Assembly: GCA_937897535.1 (NCBI GenBank)
Contig: CALCQB010000379.1
Span: forward strand, 1-13,256
Length of the DNA stretch: 13,256 nucleotides
Reading direction: 5' to 3'
From: an uncultured Novosphingobium sp.
GTDB taxonomy: Bacteria > Pseudomonadota > Alphaproteobacteria > Sphingomonadales > Sphingomonadaceae
In this document: positions 1 through 6,790 of the stretch, in pieces
How the letters are laid out: every line of letters begins with the position of its first letter
Position numbering within the stretch: position 1 is the stretch's first letter
Program-made: the position numbers and the translations under genes
Notes under the pieces: model-generated
Seen by the model: only the letters and a program-made list of their open reading frames with translations
Told to the model about the DNA's origin: nothing
Databases searched by the model: none

Positions 1-14
1 CGCTCTTCCGATCT
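1..14. other. Residual Illumina adapter sequence
   Basis: Bases 1-14 (CGCTCTTCCGATCT) are identical to the 3' end of the Illumina TruSeq universal (read 1) adapter. They also create an in-frame TAA (14-16) in front of an otherwise open coding frame, as expected if foreign sequence was joined to genomic DNA at base 15. These bases should not be treated as genomic. Confidence 0.93.
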
Positions 15-79
15 AAGGCCTCAGCCCGGCGCGCGCGATTGCCGAGATCAAGAAGCTGCAGGCGGAGCGCCACGTCTAA
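15..79 (+). CDS. sdhB: Succinate dehydrogenase iron-sulfur subunit, C-terminal end only
   Basis: The frame open from base 17 to the TAA at 77-79 encodes GLSPARAIAEIKKLQAERHV. SdhB proteins typically end in a CPKGLNP-(A/T)-(K/R)-AI-x-x-IK segment just after their last iron-sulfur cysteine cluster, and this tail fits that pattern closely. The two A's at 15-16 fit the end of the preceding Lys codon. SdhB carries the Fe-S clusters that pass electrons from the SdhA flavin to the membrane quinone site in complex II. Only about 21 codons are present; the rest was lost at the contig end where the adapter begins. The call rests on a short tail, but the neighbouring zapE supports it, since ZapE/AFG1 genes are often found near TCA-cycle genes in Alphaproteobacteria. 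Confidence 0.72.
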
Positions 80-556
80 GTGAGCGTTGAGGGCAACGGC
101 GACGACCGGGGTTTCAGAAGCGAGCCCGACCCGGACAATCCTGGCTGGCACACCTGGCAGCTCAATGATCCGACCCGGTTCAACAGCTGGATGTTTCCCC
201 GGCTGTTGGTCCGGGCCGATCCGGATGGCAAAGCCCGGCTCAGGATGTTCCCCGAACATCGCCACACCAACCTGGGCAACAACATCCACGGCGGGACCGT
301 GATGGCGCTGGTCGATATCGCCCTATTCGCCTGTTCGCGGATGCTGGGGATCATCGAGGCCGGCACGGCGGTCACGCTTGACCTCAACGTCCAGTTCATC
401 GGCGCGGGCAAGCCGGGCGAGCCCTGCGATGCGGTAACCGAGCTGCTCAAGGAAACCCGCCGTCTGGTGTTCCTGCGCGGGGTGGTAGAGCAAGGCGACG
501 GCAACCTGATCGCGGCCTTTTCCGGCACGATCCGCAAGCCCACTGCCCCGCGATGA
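80..556 (+). CDS. PaaI family hotdog-fold thioesterase
   Basis: This encodes 158 residues, the usual size of a single-domain hotdog thioesterase. The diagnostic stretch is NIHGGTVMALVDIALF near residues 68-83: the HGG motif followed by an acidic residue on the central helix is the active-site signature of PaaI/YdiI-like acyl-CoA thioesterases. The strand segments around TAVTLDLNVQFIGAGKPGE also fit the fold. The likely reaction is hydrolysis of a cytoplasmic acyl- or aryl-CoA; the substrate cannot be read from sequence. The start is GTG at 80, directly after the upstream TAA, with a GGAG at 64-67 as a rather distant ribosome site. The stop overlaps the zapE start (ATGA at 553-556), so the two genes are probably translationally coupled. 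Confidence 0.88.
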   Translation: MSVEGNGDDRGFRSEPDPDNPGWHTWQLNDPTRFNSWMFPRLLVRADPDGKARLRMFPEHRHTNLGNNIHGGTVMALVDIALFACSRMLGIIEAGTAVTLDLNVQFIGAGKPGEPCDAVTELLKETRRLVFLRGVVEQGDGNLIAAFSGTIRKPTAPR

Positions 557-1665
557 CGCGGATCATCGATCGGTACGAAGCGCTGGTCGCGGCTGGCGAA
601 CTCCGCCCCGATCCCGAGCAGCGCTCGGCGGCGCAGCGGCTGGGGCAGTTGCAGCACGAGCTGGAGACAGCTCAGACACCCGGCCTGGTCGGCAAACTGT
701 TCGGCAAGAAGGCGCTTCCCCCGCGCGGCATTTACCTGTGGGGCGGGGTCGGGCGCGGCAAGTCGATGCTGATGGACCTGTTCCACGAATGCCTGCCCAT
801 TCCCGAAAAGCGCCGGGCCCACTTCCACGCCTTCATGCTCGAAGTGCACGCCCGGCTGCGCGAGGCCCGCAAGAGCGAAACCGGCGACCCGATCCCGCCG
901 GTCGCTGCAGCGATTGCCAGCGGGCTCCGCGTACTCGCGTTTGACGAGATGGTGGTCAACAATTCGGCCGACGCAATGATCATGAGCCGGCTGTTCACTG
1001 CGCTGATCCGCGATCACGGCGTGGTGATCGTCACCACCAGCAATCGCGCGCCGAACCAGCTCTACAAGGATGGGCTCAATCGTGAGCACTTCCTGCCGTT
1101 CATCGGCCTGATCGAGCATGAGCTTGACGTCATGGCGCTCAACGGCCCGCACGACTACCGGCTCGAACGGCTGGCCGGGATCGACACTTGGCATACCCCG
1201 CTGGGCGATGCAGCAACGGCGCAGGTCCGCGAGGCATTCTTCCGGCTGACCGACTATCCCCCCGAAGACAGCGCGCATGTCCCTTCGGCCGATCTGGACC
1301 TTGGCGGCGGACGGGTGCTGCACGTGCCCAAAAGCCTAAAGGGCGTGGCGGTGTTCAGCTTCAAGCGGCTCTGCGCCGAGGCCCGTGGGGCAACCGACTA
1401 TCTGGCGGTAGCGCAGACCTATCACACGGTCATTCTGGTCGGCATTCCGTGTTTAAGCCCGGAAAGTCGCAACGAAGCAGCGCGCTTCGTGACGCTGATC
1501 GACGCGCTGTACGAAAACAAGGTCAAGCTGTTCGCCACGGCTGCGGCCGAACCCGAGCAGCTCTATACCGCCGGCGACGGTTCGTTCGAGTTCGAACGGA
1601 CCGTCAGCCGCCTGATGGAAATGCAGAGCGCCGATTACCTCGCCGCCGGCCACGGCGAGGCTTGA
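553..1665 (+). CDS. zapE: Cell division protein ZapE / AFG1-like ATPase
   Basis: This 370-residue P-loop ATPase belongs to the AFG1/ZapE family. Walker A is GGVGRGKS (residues 64-71), Walker B is LRVLAFDEM (125-133, with D131-E132), and a sensor-like TTSN (161-164) is followed by the typical NQLYKDGLNREHFLPFI segment. The family usually has (F/L)xFDEFxVTDIADAMIL after Walker B; here it reads FDEMVVNNSADAMIM, a modest variation. Bacterial ZapE associates with the FtsZ ring, and mitochondrial AFG1 acts in quality control of respiratory-chain proteins, so a place beside sdhB is sensible. The ATG overlaps the thioesterase stop by 4 bp. The C-terminal codons contain a GC-rich hairpin (1638-1660). 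The gene ends 9 bp from the end of a convergent receptor gene. Confidence 0.93.
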   Translation: MTRIIDRYEALVAAGELRPDPEQRSAAQRLGQLQHELETAQTPGLVGKLFGKKALPPRGIYLWGGVGRGKSMLMDLFHECLPIPEKRRAHFHAFMLEVHARLREARKSETGDPIPPVAAAIASGLRVLAFDEMVVNNSADAMIMSRLFTALIRDHGVVIVTTSNRAPNQLYKDGLNREHFLPFIGLIEHELDVMALNGPHDYRLERLAGIDTWHTPLGDAATAQVREAFFRLTDYPPEDSAHVPSADLDLGGGRVLHVPKSLKGVAVFSFKRLCAEARGATDYLAVAQTYHTVILVGIPCLSPESRNEAARFVTLIDALYENKVKLFATAAAEPEQLYTAGDGSFEFERTVSRLMEMQSADYLAAGHGEA

Positions 1666-1683
1666 GATCAGGCCTTAGATCTC
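1638..1683. terminator. Inverted repeats at the zapE/receptor convergent junction
   Basis: Two stem-loops lie across the convergent gene ends. The first pairs CCTCGCCG (1638-1645) with CGGCGAGG (1653-1660) around a 7-base loop, inside the last zapE codons. The second pairs GAGATC (1664-1669) with GATCTC (1678-1683) around an 8-base loop, overlapping the last codons of the receptor. Neither is followed by a clear T-run, so these are at best weak or factor-assisted terminators; the GC-rich one could simply reflect coding sequence. Confidence 0.3.
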
Positions 1684-3792
1684 GAGCCTGACGGTCGCCC
1701 GGATATCGCGACCGGCCAGCGGCGCGTAGTCCTTGAGGTATGAGGCGTGCCGCCGCGCCACGACATCGAACAGGTTGTTGCCGGAAATGATGATGCTGAG
1801 CGGGCCGTCGTCGCCCATCGGCCGCCAGGTCGCGGCCAGATTGACCAGCGTGTAGGCTGGGGTGGCGGTTTCGAACGCGGCGATCCGGTTCTGGGCAAAG
1901 ACGTGCTCGGCTTCGACCGACAGATCGAGACGCGGCGATTTGGCTGAAAGTCCGCCCAGCACCCGCAGCGGCGGAATGCGCGGAGCCGGGCCGACACCGA
2001 CGATATCGGTATGGACATAGTCAATCAAAGCATTGGTGGCGATCGTCCAGGGTCCGGGTTTGGCCAGGGTCACGTCGGCCTGCGCTTCGAAGCCATAGAG
2101 CCGGGCGTCGGCCTGCTGGACCTGAAAGACCGGCAAGCCATCCTCGACCGCGCCGTTCCGGGCATCATAGACGAAGTTGCTGTACCAGCTGTGGAACACC
2201 GAAGCTTCGAACTTCAACCCTTCGACGTGCCCGCGCAGGATCGCCTCGGCCGACCAGACCCGCTCGGTCTTGAGGTTCGGATCGCCGACTTCGAACGCAG
2301 CAGTGCCGGCGTGCGGGCCGTTGGCGAAGAGTTCCTCGGCCGAAGGCGCGCGCTCGGTGCGTGAGACGTTCACCGCAAGCTTCCAGCCTTCCGCGAAGCT
2401 ATATGCGCCACCAAGTGCCCCCGAAAACGTATCGAAGCTGCGCGCTCCATTGAAGAACTGCGGCTGGCTGTCCTCAGGCTTGGAAAATTGCCGGGTATGT
2501 TCGTACCGCGCGCCGCCTTCGAGCAGAAAAGGCCCGGATTCAAACTGCTGGAGCGTGAAGAACCCGATCTGTTCGGTGCTGTTCTTGGGCAGAAAGGCTT
2601 CGGCGCCGACCACGTTGAAATCGCGGATGACGAGCTGGGTTCCGGTCACGCCCTTCCAGGGGCCGCGCTCGGCCTGCACCAGTTCGAACCGGCCTTCCAT
2701 GCCCTTGCTGTAAAAGGTCGTGCCGATCGCGCCGCTGGGATCGATTTCGGCGTGGGCATAGCTGCCATAAGCATAGCGGAACGCCAGCTTCTCGATCAGG
2801 GTGCCGTTGGCATTGATTTCGGCGCGGGCATCGATCCGGTCCTGGTGCAGGTCGATCCGCGGTGCTTCCTGCCCTTGCCCAGGCTCGGTCGCGAACCGGA
2901 TCGGGACGCCGTAAAGGCTGTTGTAGCGGCTGTAGGCCACCCCGATGTTGCCACCATCACCAACGTAGGCAACGCCAGCACCGGCCGTCCAGGTCTTGTT
3001 TGCGGTGTTGGGCAGAGTGCCCGCCAACGCGGCATTGGCGGCGAAATCGATCGCCGGATCGGCATCTGATTCAGGCGGCAACAGGCTCGACGCGGCGGCC
3101 TGGGCGCGCAAGGCCGGGGTCAGGGCATAACCGCCGATCTTGAGGTCATCGGTCTTGAGCCAGGACCCGTCGAAATGGGCAACCCAGTTACCGCCCAGCG
3201 GAATTTCGCCGGCGACGGCGCCCATCCGCTCGTTTGCAGCGCTGCCGTAACCACCCATCACCGAAAGGTGGATCGGTTCGTCCGGAACTGCGGTTGGAAT
3301 CCGCCGATCGATCACGTTGACCACCCCCCCGCTCGCGGCGGAGCCATAGAGCAGCGACTGCGGCCCGCGCAGCACTTCGATGCGTTGGGCCAGCAGCGGG
3401 TTGACCACCGGGGCGTGATCGACCGAGGTGTTCGATACGTCGATCGAGCCGATCCCGTTGGACAGAACCCGCACCCGCTCGCCCTGCAAACCGCGCAGCA
3501 CCGGGCGGGAAGCGCTGGGGCCGAATGAGGTCGCGGACACGCCGGGGGTATGGGTCAGGCTGTCGCCCAGTCCCGGTCGGGCATTGGCAACCAGCTGATC
3601 GGCCTGGACAATCGCCACGCCCGAGACTGAATCCTGCACCGAGCTGCGGCGCATCGCCGTGACCACGATCTCTTCGCTGCCGCTGTCATGGTAATCGGCC
3701 TGCTCTTCGCCTTCGGCGCGGGCGGCGGCCGGGAATGCGGCAATCAACAGCAAGGGCAGGCAGGAAACGGAGATAGCGAAACGCGCGGTCAT
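1675..3792 (-). CDS. TonB-dependent outer-membrane receptor, ZnuD-like
   Basis: The 705-residue product begins with a signal peptide (hydrophobic 8-22, likely cleavage after AARA at 26), then a TonB-box-like EEIVVTA (40-46) and a plug domain (~50-165) with the typical VLRGLQGERVRVL and RIEVLRGPQSLLYGSAASGGVVNVI segments. The rest is the beta-barrel. The segment ELFANGPHAGTAAFEVGDPNLKTER (488-511) and the SVDHAPVVNP plug segment resemble the zinc-receptor branch (ZnuD-like) of the family rather than classical siderophore receptors. Inferred role: TonB-energised uptake of zinc or another small metal complex across the outer membrane. A Zur-box-like palindrome 57 bp upstream of the start supports zinc regulation. 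The ATG at 3792 has no strong ribosome site, but it gives a clean signal peptide. TonB receptor and outer-membrane location are near certain; the zinc substrate is inference. Confidence 0.93.
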   Translation of the reverse strand: MTARFAISVSCLPLLLIAAFPAAARAEGEEQADYHDSGSEEIVVTAMRRSSVQDSVSGVAIVQADQLVANARPGLGDSLTHTPGVSATSFGPSASRPVLRGLQGERVRVLSNGIGSIDVSNTSVDHAPVVNPLLAQRIEVLRGPQSLLYGSAASGGVVNVIDRRIPTAVPDEPIHLSVMGGYGSAANERMGAVAGEIPLGGNWVAHFDGSWLKTDDLKIGGYALTPALRAQAAASSLLPPESDADPAIDFAANAALAGTLPNTANKTWTAGAGVAYVGDGGNIGVAYSRYNSLYGVPIRFATEPGQGQEAPRIDLHQDRIDARAEINANGTLIEKLAFRYAYGSYAHAEIDPSGAIGTTFYSKGMEGRFELVQAERGPWKGVTGTQLVIRDFNVVGAEAFLPKNSTEQIGFFTLQQFESGPFLLEGGARYEHTRQFSKPEDSQPQFFNGARSFDTFSGALGGAYSFAEGWKLAVNVSRTERAPSAEELFANGPHAGTAAFEVGDPNLKTERVWSAEAILRGHVEGLKFEASVFHSWYSNFVYDARNGAVEDGLPVFQVQQADARLYGFEAQADVTLAKPGPWTIATNALIDYVHTDIVGVGPAPRIPPLRVLGGLSAKSPRLDLSVEAEHVFAQNRIAAFETATPAYTLVNLAATWRPMGDDGPLSIIISGNNLFDVVARRHASYLKDYAPLAGRDIRATVRLEI

Positions 3793-4083
3793 CTGGATAT
3801 CCGGGGAATTGTTTGGTTGCAGCGGCGGCCTTAACCGCGCGATTGAGTTGTTACAATATCACATATCGACTTTCCGGCACGTTTCATCGCGCTGGGTCAT
3901 TCGCGACCGGCCTGAGGGCAGACCCTGACAAGGCGCGGTTAGGGATAACGAAAAATTACCATATTGCCTCTAGATCGGTCGCATGTGGAACGGGATCTTG
4001 CCTTGCGGGATTGATGAACTCGTGCGCCGCGCCTCGCTTGGCGCGTGCCTTTTGCGCGCTATCTCCATGGATCGAGCTTCCGC
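3793..4083. other. Divergent intergenic region
   Basis: This stretch separates the receptor (- strand) from the CHASE2-EAL gene (+ strand) and must hold both promoters. Besides the Zur-like site at 3849-3863 there is an AT-rich patch around 3949-3972, likely part of the rightward promoter, but no convincing -35/-10 pair. No RNA gene or believable small ORF is seen. Confidence 0.4.
3849..3863 (-). promoter_or_regulatory. Candidate Zur operator
   Basis: TGTTACAATATCACA matches the core of the canonical bacterial Zur box (TGTTATAATATAACA) at 13 of 15 positions and is an imperfect palindrome of the form TGTnAnAnTnTnACA. It lies 57-71 bp upstream of the ZnuD-like receptor start, in an AT-rich patch, where a repressor would cover the promoter. 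I could not place -35 and -10 boxes with confidence. The divergent CHASE2-EAL gene begins 221 bp to the right, so control of that gene is less likely. Confidence 0.5.
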
Positions 4084-6390
4084 ATGATCTGGCCATTCAG
4101 CCGCAAGCATCGCGGGAAAAAGAAAACAACGCGCACGCGCATCTTCGTTTCCGCGCTGCTGATCTGCTCGTTCATCGCTGCAATCGACATGCCGCTGCCG
4201 CTGGAAGGCGTGTTCCGCGGTGTCCGCAACGAACTGCGCGCCAGGCCGGCCGATCAGTCAATCGCGGTGATCGCGATTGATGCCAAGACGGTCCGGGCCT
4301 TTGGAACGGATTACTATTCGCGCAGCTACAATGCCAAGCTTCTCGACCTCGCGTTCGCAGATGGCGTGGACCGCGTCTATTTCGACGAAGCCTTCTCGCA
4401 AGCCGGTGACCCGGTTGGCGACAAGGACTTTGCTGCCGCGCTCGATCGTCACAAGGGCCGGGTATTCAGCGGTGCGATGTACTTCCGCAGCCGCGAGACC
4501 TCGGAAAAGGAGGAAATTCTTCCCGCTCCGCAGTTCCGCGATCACACCGCGATCCGCTCGCTGAACGGTGCTTCCACCCCGTTTTCGCTTTCGGCTGAAC
4601 TGGTCTACGGCGACATTTTCGGCGGCAAGGAAGTGCCTTCGGTTTCTTCAGAAATCGCCGGTCGCAAAGGTCCAGTTGGAGTCAGATACCGCCCCGACTG
4701 GACGATCCGGGTCAGGTCAATACCGACCTACAGTTTGGTCGACGTGGTCGATGGCAAGGTTTCGGCAGACAAGCTTCGCGGCAAGACTTTGTTGGTGGGC
4801 ATCACCACCGAGAAGAGCGATCTCGTTACGGTCTACGGCCAGCGCTACTTTGCCGGAGTCTACGTCCACGCAGTCGGAGCGCAGACACTCAAGGAAGGTC
4901 AGCCCCGCGACATTGGCTGGATCCCACCGATGCTGGTCGCCGCCATGCTTGCGTTGGCCGTGCTTCGCGCTCGCTCTCGCAAGGCGATCGGCGGAATCGT
5001 TGTTGTTGCGTTCGCACTTGCTTTGATCTTGCCGTTCCTGCTCGATATGGCGCTAATTTCGGCGGACTTCATTTCGGCGTTCCTGATGTTCGGCACCGTA
5101 ACGCTGCGCGCCACGATGCTGAGCGCGATCAACGATGCCCGGCTCAAGAACGCCGGTTCTCTTCTTCCGAACCTGTCTGCCTTGCGCGAGGAACTTGATG
5201 CCGCAAGCCGTCCCATTATTGCGATGCGGATCCGCAATTATGCGGCCGTCTGTTCAAGCTTTCCGACCCCGGTTGAGGACGAACTGATTACAGAGCTTGC
5301 CCGGCGGCTGACCCTGCCCAATCAGGCGACGACCTTCTACCAGGCCGAAGACGTGCTGTACTGGCTCGGCCCGACGCTTTCGACTGCTGAACTGCAGGAT
5401 CACTTATCGGGCCTCGCCCGCCTGATCGAAAGCCAGTTCGAACTGCGCGGCCGCAAGCTGGATATCCATATTGCGTTCGGGGTCGACGTGGAATTGTCCC
5501 GCCCGGTCGCCAACCGCATCGGCCGCGCCTTGCTCGCCGCTGACAATGCGGTGGCCAAGCATCAATTGGTCCAGTTCAACTCCAGCACCAGCGATGAAGA
5601 TGTCGCCTGGGAGCTGTCGCTGATGAGCGAACTCGATGCTGCCATCGATGCCGGCGACATCTGGATCGCCTACCAGCCGCAGTTTGACTTGCGCGACGAC
5701 AAGATCTGCGGCGCCGAAGCGCTAGTCCGCTGGCAGCACCCGACCCGGGGCGCGATTTCACCGGAAGCGTTCGTGCTTCCGGCCGAGTCACACAACCGGA
5801 TCAGCCGCCTGACCTTCCACATTCTGGAAAAGGCCACCCGTGCGGCCAAGCCGCTGCTCGAAATGAACCCGGCGTTCCGTCTGAGCGTGAACATTTCAGC
5901 CAGCTTGCTCGAGCATCCGCAGTTGCCCGCGCAAATCACCCAGGTTCTGATCCTGACCGGCTTTCCGGCCAGCAACCTGACGCTTGAGGTGACCGAATCC
6001 GCCCCGTTCAGCGAACACAACAGCGTTGCCACCAACTTGAACGGGATCGCCGCGATCGGGATCGATCTCTCGATTGACGATTACGGCACAGGCAACGCAA
6101 CGCTCGAGTACTTGCGCTCGGTGCCATGCCAGGAAATCAAGATCGACCGCCGCTTCGTCGGGGGACTGGTTACCAACGCCAGCGACATGCTGCTGGTGGA
6201 ATCGACGATTGAACTGGCTCACGGCCTGGGTCGGCGTGTGATCGCCGAAGGGATCGAAGACCCCGAGACCCTGGAAATGCTTCGCTCGCTCGGCTGCGAT
6301 ATTGCCCAAGGGTATTACCTGGCCAAGCCGCTGCGCTTCGAAGCACTGGAAGCATTGTTGCAGATCAATTCGCGCACCAAGGCAGCCTGA
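4084..6390 (+). CDS. CHASE2 sensor - degenerate GGDEF - EAL c-di-GMP phosphodiesterase
   Basis: From ATG 4084 the protein has 768 residues. A basic N-terminus leads to a membrane helix (~20-36), a periplasmic CHASE2 sensor domain (~40-275), three closely spaced membrane helices (~280-295, 302-325, 328-345), a region with a GGDEF-like fold (~360-500) and a C-terminal EAL domain (~515-760). The GGDEF signature is lost: its place reads QAEDVLYWLG (~420-429), so no cyclase activity is expected. The EAL site looks complete: E545 of EAL, N603 in SVNIS, E635 in LEVTE, D665-D666 in DDYGTG, K686, E722 in AEGIED and Q742 in QGYYLAKP. It should therefore hydrolyse c-di-GMP in response to an unknown periplasmic signal. 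I chose ATG 4084, with a weak GAG 7 bases upstream; a GTG at 4045 would add 13 residues and lacks a ribosome site. Confidence 0.93.
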   Translation: MIWPFSRKHRGKKKTTRTRIFVSALLICSFIAAIDMPLPLEGVFRGVRNELRARPADQSIAVIAIDAKTVRAFGTDYYSRSYNAKLLDLAFADGVDRVYFDEAFSQAGDPVGDKDFAAALDRHKGRVFSGAMYFRSRETSEKEEILPAPQFRDHTAIRSLNGASTPFSLSAELVYGDIFGGKEVPSVSSEIAGRKGPVGVRYRPDWTIRVRSIPTYSLVDVVDGKVSADKLRGKTLLVGITTEKSDLVTVYGQRYFAGVYVHAVGAQTLKEGQPRDIGWIPPMLVAAMLALAVLRARSRKAIGGIVVVAFALALILPFLLDMALISADFISAFLMFGTVTLRATMLSAINDARLKNAGSLLPNLSALREELDAASRPIIAMRIRNYAAVCSSFPTPVEDELITELARRLTLPNQATTFYQAEDVLYWLGPTLSTAELQDHLSGLARLIESQFELRGRKLDIHIAFGVDVELSRPVANRIGRALLAADNAVAKHQLVQFNSSTSDEDVAWELSLMSELDAAIDAGDIWIAYQPQFDLRDDKICGAEALVRWQHPTRGAISPEAFVLPAESHNRISRLTFHILEKATRAAKPLLEMNPAFRLSVNISASLLEHPQLPAQITQVLILTGFPASNLTLEVTESAPFSEHNSVATNLNGIAAIGIDLSIDDYGTGNATLEYLRSVPCQEIKIDRRFVGGLVTNASDMLLVESTIELAHGLGRRVIAEGIEDPETLEMLRSLGCDIAQGYYLAKPLRFEALEALLQINSRTKAA

Positions 6391-6557
6391 TCAACTTCGC
6401 AACTATTCGCGAATACTGACAACCAAGTATGGCGCACCAGTTCTGTTGGTAGCGAAGACCTGTGTGGCACTGCGCTGTCTGAGATGACGCGAATCGCCTG
6501 ATCAAATTTGCACTGAATTCAACTGCGTCTGGCAACCGCCGATAGCACTGCGCTGTC
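6385..6557. repeat. Diverged direct duplication after the EAL gene
   Basis: Two blocks recur in the same order. GCCTGATCAA occurs at 6385-6394 (including the stop codon of the EAL gene) and at 6496-6505. GCACTGCGCTGTC occurs at 6467-6479 and 6545-6557. Between them the copies share patchy similarity (ATTC, CTG, ACC segments), with about 33 bases more in the first copy. This looks like an old tandem duplication of the gene's 3' flank followed by divergence and an indel. No transposase or target-site duplication accompanies it. Confidence 0.5.
6404..6415. repeat. 12-bp perfect palindrome
   Basis: TATTCGCGAATA is a perfect palindrome starting 13 bases after the EAL gene stop. It could be a protein-binding site or a small RNA stem, but it has almost no loop and no T-run, so it is not a terminator by itself. 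Confidence 0.4.
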
Positions 6558-6559
6558 CA

Positions 6560-6580
6560 GCGCCTGGCAAGGCGCCTTTC
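6560..6580 (+). terminator. Weak terminator candidate for the EAL transcript
   Basis: GCGCCT (6560-6565) pairs with AGGCGC (6570-6575) around a 4-base loop, followed by CTTTC. It lies about 170 bases downstream of the CHASE2-EAL stop. An overlapping alternative hairpin, GCGCT-GTCC-AGCGC, immediately precedes it. The stem is short and the T-tract is poor. Confidence 0.3.
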
Positions 6581-6594
6581 TCACCCAAATGATT

Positions 6595-6613
6595 TGTATT
6601 GATTTTCATTACC
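6595..6613. promoter_or_regulatory. Weak Fur-box-like site
   Basis: TGTATTGATTTTCATTACC matches the 19-bp Fur consensus GATAATGATAATCATTATC at 13 positions. It lies in an AT-rich stretch (6601-6680 is 35% GC, against a GC-rich background) upstream of the small transcription unit. It is some 40 bases above the proposed -35, an unusual distance for a repressor, and AT-rich sequence gives chance matches. Confidence 0.22.
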
Positions 6614-6654
6614 TTAAGCGAATTGTCGAACCATGCTTGGTTAAGATTCTCTTG

Positions 6655-6682
6655 TTGCAAATGGTAAAGAATTGGTTATCCT
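6655..6682 (+). promoter_or_regulatory. Candidate sigma-70-type promoter of the small transcript
   Basis: TTGCAA (6655-6660) and TATCCT (6677-6682) are separated by 16 bases; TTGTTG at 6652-6657 is an alternative -35. TTGGTTA occurs twice here (6637-6643 and 6672-6678), 35 bases apart. A GATTC (a GANTC site, as methylated by CcrM in Alphaproteobacteria) lies at 6645-6649. Transcription would begin near 6689. Confidence 0.45.
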
Positions 6683-6733
6683 AAGGACCGGTGGTGTCTC
6701 ACACGAGACGCGTTCGACCGCAGGAGAATGGGC

Positions 6734-6772
6734 ATGTACGACTATCTAGATCGCTTCTTCGGCCGTCGCTAA
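6734..6772 (+). CDS. Candidate 12-residue micropeptide
   Basis: ATG at 6734 opens the peptide MYDYLDRFFGRR. AGGAG at 6722-6726 sits 7 bases upstream, an ideal spacing and one of the best ribosome sites in the window; an in-frame ATG at 6728 would add Met-Gly but lies too close to it. The peptide is rich in aromatic residues (two Tyr, two Phe), with acidic residues early and three Arg late, and could be a short amphipathic helix. It has no membrane span or signal. The stop lies in a hairpin and an intrinsic terminator follows 18 bases later. Function unknown. Without comparative data translation is not proven, but a near-perfect ribosome site inside such a compact transcript is unlikely by chance. 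Confidence 0.5.
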   Translation: MYDYLDRFFGRR

Positions 6773-6790
6773 GAAGCCGAAACGAGTTTC

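Noticed and set aside
76..1323. A 415-codon open frame on the - strand opposite the thioesterase and zapE
   Set aside because: The + strand frames carry HGG, Walker A and Walker B motifs; the opposite frame has none and spans two genes.
3987..4015. GGAAC word upstream of the CHASE2-EAL gene as an EcfG promoter
   Set aside because: No CGTT at the right distance; only GATT is present.
4045..4083. GTG at 4045 as start of the CHASE2-EAL protein
   Set aside because: It has no ribosome site, and the added 13 residues do not resemble the usual basic N-terminus before the first membrane helix; ATG 4084 is better.
6685..6714. Possible EcfG (general stress) promoter, GGACC...CGTT
   Set aside because: The gap is 21 bases rather than the usual 16-17 and the -35 word is not GGAAC.
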